Source: Zasmidium citrigriseum
Taxonomy: Eukaryota; Ascomycota; Dothideomycetes; Mycosphaerellales; Mycosphaerellaceae
Assembly: GCA_002786025.1 (NCBI GenBank)
Contig: NHNW01000059.1
Location: forward strand, 124,001 to 188,000
Reading direction: 5' to 3'
DNA: 64,000 nucleotides
Shown here: in pieces, positions 1 through 11,861 of the stretch
Layout: each line of letters begins with the position of its first letter
Numbering within the stretch: the first letter of the stretch is position 1
Position numbers and translations under genes: made by a program
Notes under the pieces: model-generated
What the model saw: only the letters and a program-made list of their open reading frames with translations
Database searches by the model: none
What the model was told of the DNA's origin: nothing

Positions 1-3000
1 AGCCTTCTGTGCCGCTGTCATCGATTGATCAATTTCCCACGACGTCTTCAAATCAAAGACCTGTCGTCGACTCGTCCGCGGCCGGAGTCGTACTCCGGTG
101 GTATCTCGCATGTCTTATCGTATCCAGGCTTGGGTCTCGCGACAGCTGCAGCAGTGTGCAAAAATACGAACGTTTAAGTTTTTCCGCTCCTACCAAAGCG
201 CTCAAGCGCATCCATCATGCAGGAACTGGGCAGAACGACAGCCAACCAAGCTGGCCCGAGCGGAGCCTGACGTCGACTACTGCAGGAACAGTGCTGGCTC
301 TGCGTGCGACCGTTGAGGCTCAACTCAAAGTGATGTCATGCTCGCCCAACAACGTCCCACCAATCCCCGCGGACGACGGAACATGTTCCTCTTCCAAGCG
401 AACGACTTTCTCTCTCGCCGCGGAGCTCGCCTTTGGATTTCTTGGAACCGGGCAAGCTGGCCAGCCACATCCGAATAAGCGATGACATGCGGTTAAGGCG
501 TCTTACGTGAGAAGTTCGATCCGAGCATGTGAAGAAAGCGGCGCAGAGATTGATGACTGCGTGGCGCCCACGTTGCGGCCTTCTACAATGGAGTGGCGCG
601 GGAACCTTGTGATGGAGTAGTGAAGTCCGACACTCGCTGTGCAGTGCGGCGAATTCGTTCATGCCAAAAGAGAATCGCCTGCGAGTTCCATCCCTATCCT
701 GCCAAAATGTCGAATCGAATCGTGATCCTCCAGCGATAGATGCAGGCTGTTGAGTTCCATGCAAGGGTTACCATCAGAAAGTTGAATATTCAGTATGTCC
801 TTTAGACTGTGTCCGCCGAACTCCAGACCAAGAACGATGTCCAATCATTACCGGATGAGTGTGCAAAAACCAAGCCTGCGGAACAACGTCTTGGCCTCTC
901 CTCGAAGATTTTCAAGCTGATACAGATCCCATCGCCCTCCCACTGATCGCAGCCATGCACGAACAGGCCAAGCAGAAGCCACACATCATGAGAAGGTCAT
1001 CCGGGTTCTTGATGCGTCAACTGCAAGGAGGAAGCTCATCGTAAGGATGGAAAGACTGGTCCATTTTGCAACAAGGAATGCCTCAAGCAGAGTCCTGAAA
1101 CGATATGAAGCCTGTCTGATGGGCTAGATCATCTCGGGCGGGCATAAAGAGTCGATAGAGATCATGAAATCGCCCAACACCAGGTAGGCATCGAACATCT
1201 GCCTGTGCTGAGAGGTCACAAGGAATCGAAAGCGGGCAGGGCCATCTGGGCACGGTAACTCTTGAACGTCTTCAGGACTTTGAGTGCTTCCGAGAAGGCC
1301 CGAAAACTTCCTTGGAAGATAAGTCGGTCATTCGCAGCTCGTGAGCAGTGGAAAGCTGACTCCCTCGATTCGCCAGAGAAAAGCCAGCCTGGAGTTCGTT
1401 CGTCAAGGGCCGACTCTCGTATCTTCGTATGCACCTGTCCACGTTCAGTAAGCTGCGCGGAAATGGGATAAGGCAATACCGATGCACCTCGAAAGCTTGC
1501 GAAGTCACTTCACCATCTTGGCTGCTTCATCTCACCTCCATCTGGCGCTCGTCTTGCAAACGAGAGTTGCACGACTGTGGTGTCGAGCAAGAAGGCAGAA
1601 GGTATCGTCCAGCGCGGCTATCTCGGATGCATTGTGGACTTTGCACGTACAGGGCAATTTCAACTTAGCAAAGCATACTTCCTCGGCGCTGATTTGGAGG
1701 GACTGGGCAACCGGGCATCGAAGACATATCCAGTGGGTGAACAAAGAGGTCAGCGGTCGGCCGGCGGCCTTCGTTTGATCGAAACAGGTGCCGACGGCGT
1801 CGCTGGGCTCTGAAGATATGGCCCGAGACAAGGAAGCAAGCAGTTGGCTCTCTGTCATAGGCTTGGCTAGCTGCATCTGGCAGGAGATGTCGCAGAGGGT
1901 TCCAGGGCTTTGCAGATCTGGAGACGTCGAATCTGGCCAAGCCGTCGGGGGCGATGGCGCAGAACGAGATGCTGGAAGGAATGAACACAACGTGCTCTAC
2001 TGGAGCGTGCGTGGTTCCTGTGGAAGTTGGGCATCCGCAGTGGGCAAGCGAGAGCGGGCAGGAGAAGGCGCCTACAGGTGACTGACTGTCCATGCCTAGC
2101 ACGCACGTGGATGGTGGATTTCCCATGCTGCCTATAACTTCCAATGTTCATGTTGGCGTGATGCAAAATGACGCCGAGACGAGCCGACGCGAGGTTGCCT
2201 GATGAATACATGTACTGTGACTTAGTTGGCTTCAAGTGCCGTCAGACGCGGAGGCGGAGGCGGAAATTGCCACGGAGCAGACTCTTTGATGGTTGCCGGA
2301 GGAATGTAGATGTGAATGTCGCTTTTGAGCAGAACATTCAAAGAGCCACGGCAAGTAGAAGAAGAAGTAGAAGTAGAATCTTAGCGCTGCTTACCTAAGC
2401 TAATGCCTGAGGACGTCAGGTTTCTTGGCGAAACATCACAGTCGCCGCCGCTTCTTGCAAAGTCTCGAGATGTCACTAACAAGGCTGCGCCTCCGCCTAC
2501 TCCAAAATCTATTTATCAACGCGGTATGTGGATCAATCTACCCTATGGGATGCTGCGGTTGTCACCAGATCCCGTTTCAGAAAACGCTGACGGATGCAAA
2601 GGTAAAGAACCTCAGGCCGTGATGACAGGGGCTACCAAACACAGATGACGGCGGTGCTATGTCATCATCTTAATCATCTGCCGATTCTCGCAGTTCTTGA
2701 GCGCCGCGCCGCCGAGCGGCCGCGCAGAATATTAATCGTTGTAGAGCAAGGCTGCCCGGGGCCCCGGAAGCTCAAACCTTGCCCGGCTTTGCCTTGCTAC
2801 TGGGAGCACGACACTGTTGGGCCCTTTCTTCATGCCACTTGAAGGGCGCTCATCAGAAAGCCCAAGATCCAATGCCATGCATTGAAATCGACAAGGCTGG
2901 CTCACAGCGTGGAGTGTCGCCGTCCGGATGATCCGAGTTGCAACCATATCGCTTCGGGCAAGCGAGAGCTGGTATCGCAATCTACCGGCTGAGATCGAAG

Positions 3001-3332
3001 ACACAAAGAGCGATTGTCATGATTCGAGTGAGTTCTCTCGCCCTGCTCGAGGCGTCTTAGATTCATGAAGCTTATTGGCTTTGCCAACCACCTACCTGCT
3101 CGACCTCTAGAGTCTGGCGATCGGTACGTAACTCATCATATGAGCTGCTCGCCCCAGGGGCGCTCCTCACCATCTGCAGAACAAGCTCCCGCAATGACCT
3201 GATCCGATAACGAGTACGGTGTCCGAAATCCTGGCATAGGACGTGGGTGGAAGAAGATATTCAGATGTACGATTTTCTCGACAAACCTTCACAAGCAGAG
3301 AGCGATACATCCGTACAATCCGGCTACCTACA
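1..3332. other. Left flank without a supportable gene
   Basis: I found no convincing coding region here. Several open frames of 60-160 codons overlap one another on both strands, but none shows a recognisable domain, a consistent set of splice sites or a clear start context. Short purine-rich runs (GGAGGCGGAGGCGG near 2247 and AGAAGAAGAAGTAGAAGTAG near 2358) are the only low-complexity features. The last 150 bases are presumably the promoter of the regulator that starts at 3333. Confidence 0.6.
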
Positions 3333-4282
3333 ATGCAGCCTCGACAGCAGCCTGGAATTGCATGCGAAGAGTGCCGTACGCGCAAGCTTCGATGTGACAG
3401 AGGACTACCATGTTCCAATTGTCGCGACGCAGGCGTTACTTGCACCATTAACCCCGCTCGGAAGCCTCGCGGGCCTGAGCGTGGGCTTATGAAGGCTCTG
3501 CAGATCCGTATAGGTGCGTCCACTATCCTTACTCAGTTCATCTCCCTTCTCGATACCACTCCGAGCACTTCACACATGCCCATGCACATGTTCGGGGCGA
3601 CCGACGCGTTACTGTTGCTCTCTCTCGCAATGACGCCAATCTTACGGCCGACATCACTCGCGAATCACCTTCGCTACAAGACGGCACTTTCGACGCTTCC
3701 TAGATGCTGACCCTTGCAGCTGCACTCGAAGACAGAATAGAACGAGACAAGAGAACCCCAAACGAATTGCTTTCACCAACAAGCGATAGGTCAACACCAC
3801 AACAACTACCATCGAGCGCCGTCGCTGGCAGTACCAACTCCGACATGTTCGAATTTCCCTTCTCGATGTCGACTGTCTCGGGTCCAGTAGACGGGACTGG
3901 TATCGCACAGGCCGCCATAACAGCATTTCCGCAGCAGAATTGGAGTGACAACACACAAAAGTGGCTTCCATCGCCCCTTTCAGACGAAGTATCGTTCGAC
4001 TTTGGTTCTGTCGGCTCGAACATCACTTCTTCACACGTCGGTACGCCAATGACGAGCCTCGCGCCGCTTCCAACGATCGAGATGCATCAAGTGGTTCACC
4101 AGCAGACACAGACTCTCGAGACTGCACTGGACGCTATGAGAGCCGAGCTGAAAGATCTCAAGGATGAAGTGCTCGCTTTGGGAGCCAGGTGCGAGTCCTT
4201 GGAACGAGAGACAGCAGCGACACGATCAAACATCGACAACTTGAGCTCAGTCAACGATAGAATCAAAAGGGCACTGGGATAG
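3333..4282 (+). CDS. Zn2Cys6 transcription factor, putative cluster regulator
   Basis: Two exons, 3333-3513 and 3720-4282, give 247 residues. The 206-nt intron has GTGCGT at the 5' end and TTGCAG at the 3' end and joins the frames exactly. The N-terminus carries a complete binuclear zinc cluster: C11-x2-C14-x6-C21-x5-C27-x2-C30-x6-C37, with the basic RTRKLRC block. A linker and a short helix (ALEDRIERD) follow at once, as in dimerising C6 factors. The last 60 residues (about 188-247) are a strongly predicted coiled coil rich in Leu, Glu and Lys. There is no fungal_trans middle-homology region, so this is a short factor. It starts the metabolite cluster and most likely activates it; that role is inferred from position. 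The start is the first ATG in frame, 10 residues before the first cysteine. Confidence 0.85.
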
Positions 4283-5023
4283 ACGTCGCAGTACTTGAGG
4301 CATAATTCACCAGTCTCTCAACCATCCCCTTCTCCATGGTATCTTTGCTCATGCTGTGCGATGGTGACAGCTTCAAGACCGGCAACCGAGAATGCGTTGC
4401 TGAGTGCGCACAGCAATGGGTCACAGTTTGTTCTGGCATACCGCATGTCGCATCAGCCCGGTTTGAAACGCATTCCGCGGATTACATGGACACGTCACGT
4501 CAGTATCACTCGTCAGGGGCAGACCTGCTTAACCACATGGGTGGGGACCGCTCAGTTCCATCTTACCCTATCTGTTTCCTCAACCTTGTTCCAGGGTCGG
4601 ACATGGAGTGTGAGTCGTTGACTTTGGAATACTTCCAAAACTCTGACGAGTTGATCCCTGAATCCGAATGCGAAAACGACTTGTCGCCGAGTTTTTTCAG
4701 TCATATCGGCGACCTCCAATCGATGTTTGTTGTCGGTACCGGCGGCCCTCATCGCCCTTCAGCTCAACTTGACATCCGTGCTTCTGCATTCGATTGGTAA
4801 TGTACGTGCATCCTGCTACGCCACGACAGTGATCTATCGAAGTTTCGCCGTCAGTCGGGAAAGAAGTGATGCTCGACTCAGGTTCATGTGGCATCCTCTG
4901 GGCAGCAAGATTGACTGAAAAGGGCTCGCAAGAGCGCTCGGAAAGGCTTCAAATCAAGCATGAGATGGTATATACTCTGCAGGATGTCCAAAATGATCCT
5001 ATCCAAAGCAGTCTTCACGCTCA
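4283..5023. other. Intergenic stretch between regulator and SDR
   Basis: This holds the 3' ends of two convergent genes. A plus-strand open frame of 154 codons at 4336-4800 begins 53 bases after the regulator stop, but it shows no domain and no splice connection to the regulator. I leave it uncalled. Confidence 0.5.
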
Positions 5024-6011
5024 CTACCAAGGCTGGATGGGCGACTTGTAACTGCGAATGACCATGCCTGCATCACTGTCTCGCTCGCCCTCCAGTACAC
5101 CACGAACAACGTTACCGCCCACACTGGGGTCAACAGCACCCAGCTTGCGAAGAAGCTCAACGTCCTGGCCGAGACCAGTAGCCAGCAAACCAGGCGCCAG
5201 CGACCATACCTTGACCTACGCAGGCGATCAGTCTCGTACTTTCCTCTATGACAATCCGACTCACGCCATCATTCTTCAAAGCTCGCGACCACTCCAACAT
5301 CATCATATTCAACCCAGCCTTCGCCGACCGATATGCCATGAACATTCCCGGCTTCTTCGGCAGCCCAGCTGGCGGTGGCGGATATCGAGGATCACCAGCG
5401 GCGTTCTCGCTCAGAGACGACAGCCCGCTTGTGATGAAGAGCAATCGAGGATCTGCACTTTGCAAGAGCAAGGGAAGGAAGGTGCTTGTCACGATGTGAG
5501 CACCTGTGACATTGACATCCCAGGTCTTGCTCCATGCTTCCCGTGTGGTCATCGTGCCGTCTTGGAACTTGCTGTCGAAACTGGCACCTGAAGATACGTC
5601 TTTCAGCGGAATTCCAACTCAGCTGCAAGATTGCGTCTCACCGGCATTGTTGACCAGATAATCGATTCTCGAATACTTCGCCTCGATCGTCTTCAACGCC
5701 TCCTCGACTGAGGCATCATCTTCCACGTCTATTTGGAACGGCACCACCAGGCTCCGTGAGGACGTATCCAGAGCCGCTTCCCGAGCAGCATTTTGAGCTT
5801 TCACGAGATCTCGACCTCCGAGCAGAACAATGTATCTTCGAGATGATCGCAACAATGCCTTCACCGTTTCGAATCCGAGACCTGTGTTGGCACCTTTCCT
5901 GACCCTTCCCGATTAGCATTCGTTTGATCACAAGAATGCGTTGGATCATTCACCTGTGATTAGAACAACAGTGGAATCTTCTGCTTGGACCATATCTGGC
6001 ATCGATCCCAT
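5024..6011 (-). CDS. Short-chain dehydrogenase/reductase of the metabolite cluster
   Basis: Four exons (6011-5954, 5893-5642, 5587-5265, 5215-5024) give 274 residues; all three introns (60, 54 and 49 nt) have GT-AG ends and keep frame. It is a classical SDR: the cofactor loop TGANTGLG begins near residue 19, the NNAG motif follows, and the catalytic YRSAK (Tyr-x3-Lys) lies in the second half. The C-terminal GLLATGLG and DAGMVIRS stretches match the paralogue at 48211-49092. It would use NAD(P)H to reduce, or NAD(P)+ to oxidise, a carbonyl or alcohol of the polyketide product; the substrate is unknown. It is divergent from the NmrA-like gene across a 406-bp shared promoter. ATG codons at 6011, 6002 and 5993 are all in frame; the outermost was chosen. 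Confidence 0.88.
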
Positions 6012-6417
6012 CTTCGCTTTTCGCCTAATCAACAATTGGAATGGAAGTTGACTCCCGAAAGCTCGTGGTATTCAGCGACTGCACTGACCAAAGTCGAGCT
6101 CGCACTCATCACGACAGCAAGGGTAGGTCGGACTTTCTTGGTACGGAGCTTCCCCGGCGTTCGCTCACTGTGCCCATAGCGTGCTTGTCCATCTACAAGG
6201 CTCTGCTGATCAAGCCACACCGACTACCATGTTCTGAAACTCTCAGCACCCTGCTACATTTTCCACTGTCATGGTATGCGAACCTAAAGAACCCCATGCG
6301 GCCAAGACCCATGTCAACTTTACGCAACAACAAAGCATACTTTCATATATTCTCAGAGCGAGCAAGTACTAGTTGATAACAGAATTCCCCTCCCTGTGTC
6401 ACGGCGAGTCTCACGTC
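6012..6417. promoter_or_regulatory. Bidirectional promoter between SDR and NmrA-like gene
   Basis: This 406-bp gap separates two divergent cluster genes and must carry both promoters. An AT-rich stretch (TTTCATATATTC) lies near 6341-6352 on the NmrA-like side. I saw no obvious repeated operator. Confidence 0.5.
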
Positions 6418-7397
6418 ATGACCGAGATCCTTGCCATCACATGTCCTGGGGGCAAGCAGTGCTCTCATCTACTCCCACTTCTCTATGAACACGGCAAATA
6501 CACACTACGCCTTGCAGCACACTCAAAAGCTTCCGCCGAACGACTGAAGGCAAGATATCCCAACGCAGAGGTCTTGTCTGTTGATTTGACATCCTACGCC
6601 GACTGCCAACGGCTCCTCAACGATGCAACGGCTGTCCTCGCCGTCTTGCCGAGTCTTCACTCTCGCGAAAAAGAGATTGGCTTCAACCTGATAGATGCTG
6701 CGGTTGCGGAATCAGCGCGGCCAGGGAATGGGTTCCAGCATTTCGTCTTGTCGAGTGTCTTGTGTACCCAGCATCGAAGTCTTATACAACACGACCTGAA
6801 GAGCTATGTCGAGGAACGGCTTTTTCTCTCACCTTTGGACTGGACCATTTTGAAGCCGACGAATGTACGTTCATCATACCAGGAATTGAGATTGGCGTAC
6901 AGATACTGATTATCGAAAAGTTCATGGACGTCTATCCTGTCAAGAAGCTCGCATCGGAAAGCGCCCCCCTCATGGAGACAAGATGGGATCCATCACATGC
7001 GAACAGCGTCATCGCACTCTCTGATCTAGCCGAAGCCACTGCCAAAGTCCTCTTCGAGCGCGAAAAGCACTTCTTCGCCGAGTACGGTCTCTGCTCTACC
7101 CTTCCCATCTCCGAAGCAGACATCGCACAGATCATCTCTCAAAAGATTGGCAAACCCGTCAAAGTCGAGTATCCTGGACTGGAGAAGAGTGTTGCGCAAT
7201 TGAACGACTTCTTGTTTGGAGGGGATGCCAGCGAAGGCGATGGTCGACCGGATTTGGTCCTTGATACCGTCGAGAGATTGATCATGTTCTACAACCGCCG
7301 TGGGCTGAGAGGCAGTCCGAATGTGCTGAGGTTCTTGCTGGGACGGGAGCCGACGACAGTGCAGGAGTGGGTCGAGAGACAGCTAAAAGACGCATGA
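6418..7397 (+). CDS. NmrA-like / atypical SDR NAD(P)-binding protein
   Basis: Two exons (6418-6864, 6921-7397) with a 56-nt intron give 307 residues. The fold is recognisable from the HFVLSSVL strand, the DWTILKPTNFMD stretch and the C-terminal ALSDLAEATAKVL helix, all typical of the NmrA/HSCARG family of isoflavone-reductase-like proteins. The usual N-terminal GxxGxxG is eroded: the sequence reads ITCPGGKQCS, which keeps two glycines and loses the third. It may therefore bind dinucleotide weakly, act as a redox sensor, or use altered cofactor contacts. Family members in secondary-metabolite clusters often reduce enone or carbonyl groups. The start is the ATG at 6418, directly before the first beta strand. 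It is convergent with the small gene at 7441. Confidence 0.85.
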
Positions 7398-7440
7398 GAT
7401 AATAAAGGAGACAATACGATTGGCACCATTATCATGCAGT

Positions 7441-7943
7441 TCAAGCCCCTTTGATAACAGGCCCCAACTCCCTCTTCAAATCCTTCGCCAAAAACTTAAT
7501 CTCCTTCTTCCAAGCCTTCTTCCGTGTCTTGTAAGGCTCCGCACTCGACCCCTCACAATTCGACTTTGCGTCCCGGATATCCTTCAGATACGAGAAGAGA
7601 GTGCCGGCGACTTGGCTGGTGGCACACTTGATGCAGACGTCTTCTTCATCGGCAAGGATCAGGCTGTCGAGGGTATCTCGCAGCTCGATCAGCCTCGACT
7701 TGGTGCTCGCTTCTCGGAGTTGTGCGTCGAGAAAGGGAGTTGGCGGTGAGCCTGCGTGCGGACAAGGTTTCACTACGGATAAGTGTTAGCACGGGATCCA
7801 AGAGCGCTTGCTTTCCACGGCTCCCATCCTGATGACTGACCTGAGTATTTTGGCAAGGCTTCTGATTTCTCCTGACGATCGACGGATGGCCTTTTCAAGA
7901 TGGACGAGGCGTCGCTGTGGGATCCTTCGCGTTGCCAGAACAT
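7441..7943 (-). CDS. Small protein of unknown function inside the cluster
   Basis: Two exons (7943-7841, 7772-7441) with a 68-nt intron (GTCAGT...CGTAG) give 144 residues. I do not recognise a family. The N-terminal 40 residues are polar and probably disordered. The rest looks helical and charged, with a central DEEDVCIKC stretch and a very basic C-terminus (KTRKKAWKKEIKF). Four cysteines are present (CPH, CIKC and NCEG). There is no signal peptide and no membrane segment. It lies between the NmrA-like gene (convergent, 43 bp) and the dioxygenase (divergent, 635 bp), so it is probably expressed with the cluster. The in-frame splice and the Met start support a real gene, but expression is not shown. 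Confidence 0.6.
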
Positions 7944-8578
7944 GGTTTGGAAATCAACTTGTGGAGTGAAAATAGATAGGCGTTCATCGCAGCGGCTCAA
8001 GAAGAAAAAGCTCACCGTCCGCACCCTTGACCGTAGCAATTTCCCAGCGCATTGAAGCTGTTTCGCGGACGAAGGCGGACATCGGACATTGACCTCGGAG
8101 CAAGCTCGTACGACATTTGCTGACACGTGAAGTGACCTGGAGTGGGCTAGTGAGTCTAGCCGAAAGTCTATTTCGGAGCCTATCTGGACGTCAAGGAAGG
8201 AAAGAATTATCACCTGAGACCTGACTTGTAAGGCATTTAATACCCTTGTCGTCGTCGTCCTCATGCTTACTTTACTCCGCCCGCTGTCAACTGCTCGTTC
8301 TGTCTCCAAAGTCCGCGGAAAGCGATCGTCCGCGTCCTGAAGGATGGTCTGGTGTTCTCAGGCTCACGCTACATTCGAACGAGGATCCTGGGTGACTTCG
8401 CTGACTCTGCCGGCGCAAGAGATACTGAGACGGTGGACTTCGATACTCCGAGTCATGCGTCCGAGAGATAGGGAACTAGACTATTCGATTTTAAACTCTA
8501 AATCACAACCAAGGCGACTTTCACCCACTGGATTATTCTCCTCAAACAGTATTCTTCATCAGAACGATCTCATCCAAC
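7944..8578. promoter_or_regulatory. Divergent promoter of small gene and dioxygenase
   Basis: This 635-bp gap lies between two divergently oriented cluster genes. The 60 bases before the dioxygenase ATG are pyrimidine- and A-rich (TCTCATCCAACATGG), typical of a fungal 5' leader. I saw no clear palindromic operator. Confidence 0.45.
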
Positions 8579-9741
8579 ATGGGCAGTATTGCACAGACTC
8601 CAGATGCCATTCCCACGATCGACATTCAACCATTCTTGGCGGATCCCAACTCACCCGATGCGGCGAAAGTCGTCGATGCTATGAGCTTTGCCTGCTCCGA
8701 ATATGGCTTCTTCTACCTGACTGGACATGGCGTTCCCGAGGAGCAGCGGCAGAAGATTCTTGAATGCACGAAGCTCTTTGCGGCATTACCGCACGAGGAG
8801 AAAATGGACGTCTCCGTGAGCAAATGCATGGGACGTTCGTTTCGTGGGTACGAGCCGCCTGCGTTGCAGGTTCACAAAGATTATCTCTTGCCGGATACGA
8901 AGGAGGTCAGTAAATTTCAAGGTCTCAATAGTACCTGTATAGTAATAGCTGATTGCATATTCAATCCACTAGACCTTCATCTTCGGACGAGAAGTACCTG
9001 CAGATGATCCCGATGCTGGTACTTTCTCAACGGGCCCAAACCTTTGGCCGAAGTCACTTAAAGACGCAGACTTTCGTCTTCCTTTGATGGAGTATCACAG
9101 TCGAATGCTTGAATTGGTTGCGGCACTACTCAAGATCCTGGCTCGTGGTCTGCCAAAAGAGTGGAACTGTAGTCCGGATGTCTTTGATGGTTTGCTCTAC
9201 AAGCCTTCTGCTCCAATGCGGTTGTTGCATTATGCACCACGAGAGAAGAGAGTAGACAACCAATTCGGAGGTCATTATTAATTGATCTCTGAGATCTTTG
9301 TATGCCTTTGCTAATTCATGTAGCAGTGGGCGACCACACGGACTTTGGTTGCGTGGCAATCTTGCTGCAACAAGAGGGCACGGAGGGACTTGAGGTAAGT
9401 ACTTTCCACGGCTTTCCCACAAAAGATGCTAATTCTGTCTTCAGGTCTTCTATCCTCCAACCCAGAGCTGGATCCCAGTACCGGTCAAGGCAGGATCCTA
9501 TGTCATCAATATGGGCGACATGATGCAGAAGCTCACAGCTGGCTTCTACCGCAGTGCTAGACACCGAGTCCTGACCAACACTGCTACACGACTGAGTGCG
9601 CCATTCTTCTTGAACGGCAATCTCGATCAAGTCTGGCAGCCTTTGGACGGCTCTGGAGGCGACATGACGATCGGAGAACATGTGAGGCAGAGATTGGGAG
9701 AGACCATTGGAGGCGAGGCGGGAAGGAAGCTGAGAGACTGA
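8579..9741 (+). CDS. 2-oxoglutarate/Fe(II)-dependent dioxygenase (TropC/CitB type candidate)
   Basis: Four exons (8579-8905, 8973-9270, 9324-9394, 9445-9741) give 330 residues; every intron has GT-AG ends and keeps phase. The N-terminal DIOX_N region contains IPTIDIQPF and a [10 protein letters not shown] block. The iron site is complete: H213-x-D215 in GDHTDFG and H272 in RSARHRV, followed by R281-x-S283 for 2-oxoglutarate. Enzymes of this family in aromatic-polyketide pathways hydroxylate a ring methyl group. In tropolone pathways the same step triggers ring expansion of a dearomatised quinol (TropC). Its FAD-monooxygenase neighbour is convergent, 283 bp away. A CitB-like benzylic oxidation is the main alternative; sequence phylogeny would decide. 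Confidence 0.92.
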
Positions 9742-10024
9742 GATTTGAGATGTTCATCAAGGACAGGATGTTCTTGATGCAGATATAGATTGTATTTATC
9801 ATAAAGACATGTCGTTGGCTCGAGAAGTGCGCAAGGTCTGTTGAAACGCAGTAATTTTTCTCTCAGTGACGAGTACGAGCCCTCAATTGGTGCCAAAGGA
9901 AAGCATGAATGCCCATCGAATGGGTAACGCGATTGCATCGTACATGCTCTTTCTACATCTACGGATGTTATATCAAACTCAGAACCGTACGTCAGCAGAA
10001 AACTGACGACAGGGCTCAGTGCTT

Positions 10025-11861
10025 CTATTTTACACCAACCCGCATCGGCTGTAAAGTCAGCCGTTCCAGATTCCATACGCCTTGCTTTGCGAAGGGATCC
10101 TGAAGCAGAACCTGCAGAACCTCGTCTTCGCTGCTGGCCCGAATGATCTGAACGCTACCAGTCATTTTTCGCTGTTGATCCGGAGTCCAAATATCCAAAG
10201 CAGACAACATGGGTCCAGCAACCACAAGCTTGCCCTTTGCGACTTGTTCTTTGGTGTTGGCCATGTGGCTTTGGAGATTGGCCATTCGTGCACTCAGCAT
10301 GTCGTCGTGGTCTGGGATCTGGACCAACCAGTCGATCTCCGAGGGCATTGGCTTCTCGCTCACATTGCTGCCGTTTTGGAGTTCTCCATTGGTGCTAGGT
10401 GACGTTTGAGTCATCTCCGGCTGAACATCGACATTGCGTCCGGCTTTGGCAAGCCGCTGCTTGTAGTTGTCGATCGTATCCTTGACCATTGCAACAGAGT
10501 TGAAGTGCCAGACTTTGAATGAACGATCTTTGACTTCCTCGAAGCAAGTCTCTGCCTTCACTTTCCTCACAGGGTCTCCCCATTCAGGCTGTTGATAAAG
10601 TTCGCAGGTTCGGCGGGCACTGTTGACCAGCCATTGTGTCCGACCACGACGGACTTCGTCGTAAGTTTCAAATGCAAGCTTCAAAGCCATGTTCTTATCG
10701 ATGTTGCTTGATTCAAGTTTCGCCGTTGCTTGATCCAACAAGGTGCACAAGCAAAGCACATCTTCGATTCCAAAGCTTGCGCCAGCTCCGTGATGGGGAC
10801 TTGATGCATGGGCAGCATCGCCAGCGAGGGCAATGCGTCCAAAGTTGTACTGCTTGAGAGGATACTCGAACATGTCAAACAGTGCCCATTTTTCCAGGTT
10901 CTCAGGGAAGAGATTGACCAGCTTTGTTACCGGTTCTGCCCAACCTTCCACAGCCCTGAGGACATCTTCCCGCTTGCCTTGCGCCGTTAAAGGTGCACCG
11001 TCGGGCCAGTCTTCTGGATCATGCACATAGACTGCTGATCCGATCATCTTGGAATTGACTGGATAGTGGAGCAAATGTGCACCAGGGCCTACCTTCCAGC
11101 GTTAGCTAACAGTCAAGAGACCGAGTGCTGGTATCATTTGGCACCTACCCAGGTGGAAGTGAAGCCTTTCCGTCTTGTACTCCCCAATGGCTTCTAAGAC
11201 TTTCTCTTTTGGTACGAGCGTTCGGTAGGCGACCTTGTGAGTATACTGTGGATATGATGCCGGATGATCAGCACCTAGCAGAACTTGTCTGGTCTTCGAT
11301 CGTAGACCATCACAAGATATTACTGTTCCGACATAATTAGAAGTAGACGAATCAAGTTTCGAGCGGATACTTACAGGCATCTACCCTCTCGATGTTTCCA
11401 TCTTCAAACTCCATGATCACTTTGCCATCTTCACCTTCTTGCTTGACATCCACCAACCGTGAGCTCAACCGAAAGATCTCCTCCGGTAGCCGCTTGACTA
11501 GTTCCAGCAAGAACATGTCTCGCCGCACAGTCTCCCATCCCATCGGACCAGCATCCAGCATGCACAACCGCTTTTGATTATCGGCATCGTTTGGGTCCGT
11601 AAAGTACCCATCCAGGTACCTGAAAGCGCCGTTGGGGACCGCACCGCCTTCTCGTAAAGAGTTGACGACAACCGGATTGATCTGCCGCATACATCGCACC
11701 GTGTTCGCCGTGAATCCAATGCCAACACCAATCTCACGGAAACCGCGAGCCTGTTCGAAAAGCTTCACTTTGATGCCTCGATGTACCAGCCCAGCCGCAA
11801 GTGTGACCCCGACGATGCCTCCACCGACAATGGCGATTTCGAATGGTGCGTCTTCAGTCAT
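10025..11861 (-). CDS. FAD-dependent monooxygenase fused to a C-terminal YCII-like domain
   Basis: Three exons (11861-11375, 11322-11149, 11088-10025) give 574 residues. Residues 1-430 are a group A aromatic hydroxylase: the FAD loop VGGGIVG (G13-G18), the RRDMFLLEL segment, and the second FAD motif GDAAHASSPHHGAG (G310-H314 onward). This resembles salicylate hydroxylases and the hydroxylative dearomatases TropB/SorC/AzaH. A polar linker rich in Ser, Asn and Thr follows. Residues about 468-574 then form an extra domain with the YCII pattern: LVQIPDHDD, LQSHM with the conserved His, GKLVVAGPM, and DPFAKQGVW. Ordinary family members end near 430-450 residues. The most likely job is hydroxylation of a PKS-derived benzaldehyde. 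The YCII part may act on the unstable product; that is inference. It is divergent from the MFS gene. Confidence 0.93.

Noticed and set aside
9..764. Open frames of 142 and 158 codons on opposite strands at the left edge
   Set aside because: They overlap each other and others, have no domain and no splice pattern, and look like chance frames in GC-balanced DNA.
1532..2235. Minus-strand frames of 122-159 codons
   Set aside because: Three overlapping frames of similar length with random composition; no conserved motif.
4336..4800. 154-codon plus-strand frame after the regulator
   Set aside because: No family resemblance and no splice link to the regulator, which already ends in a complete coiled coil.
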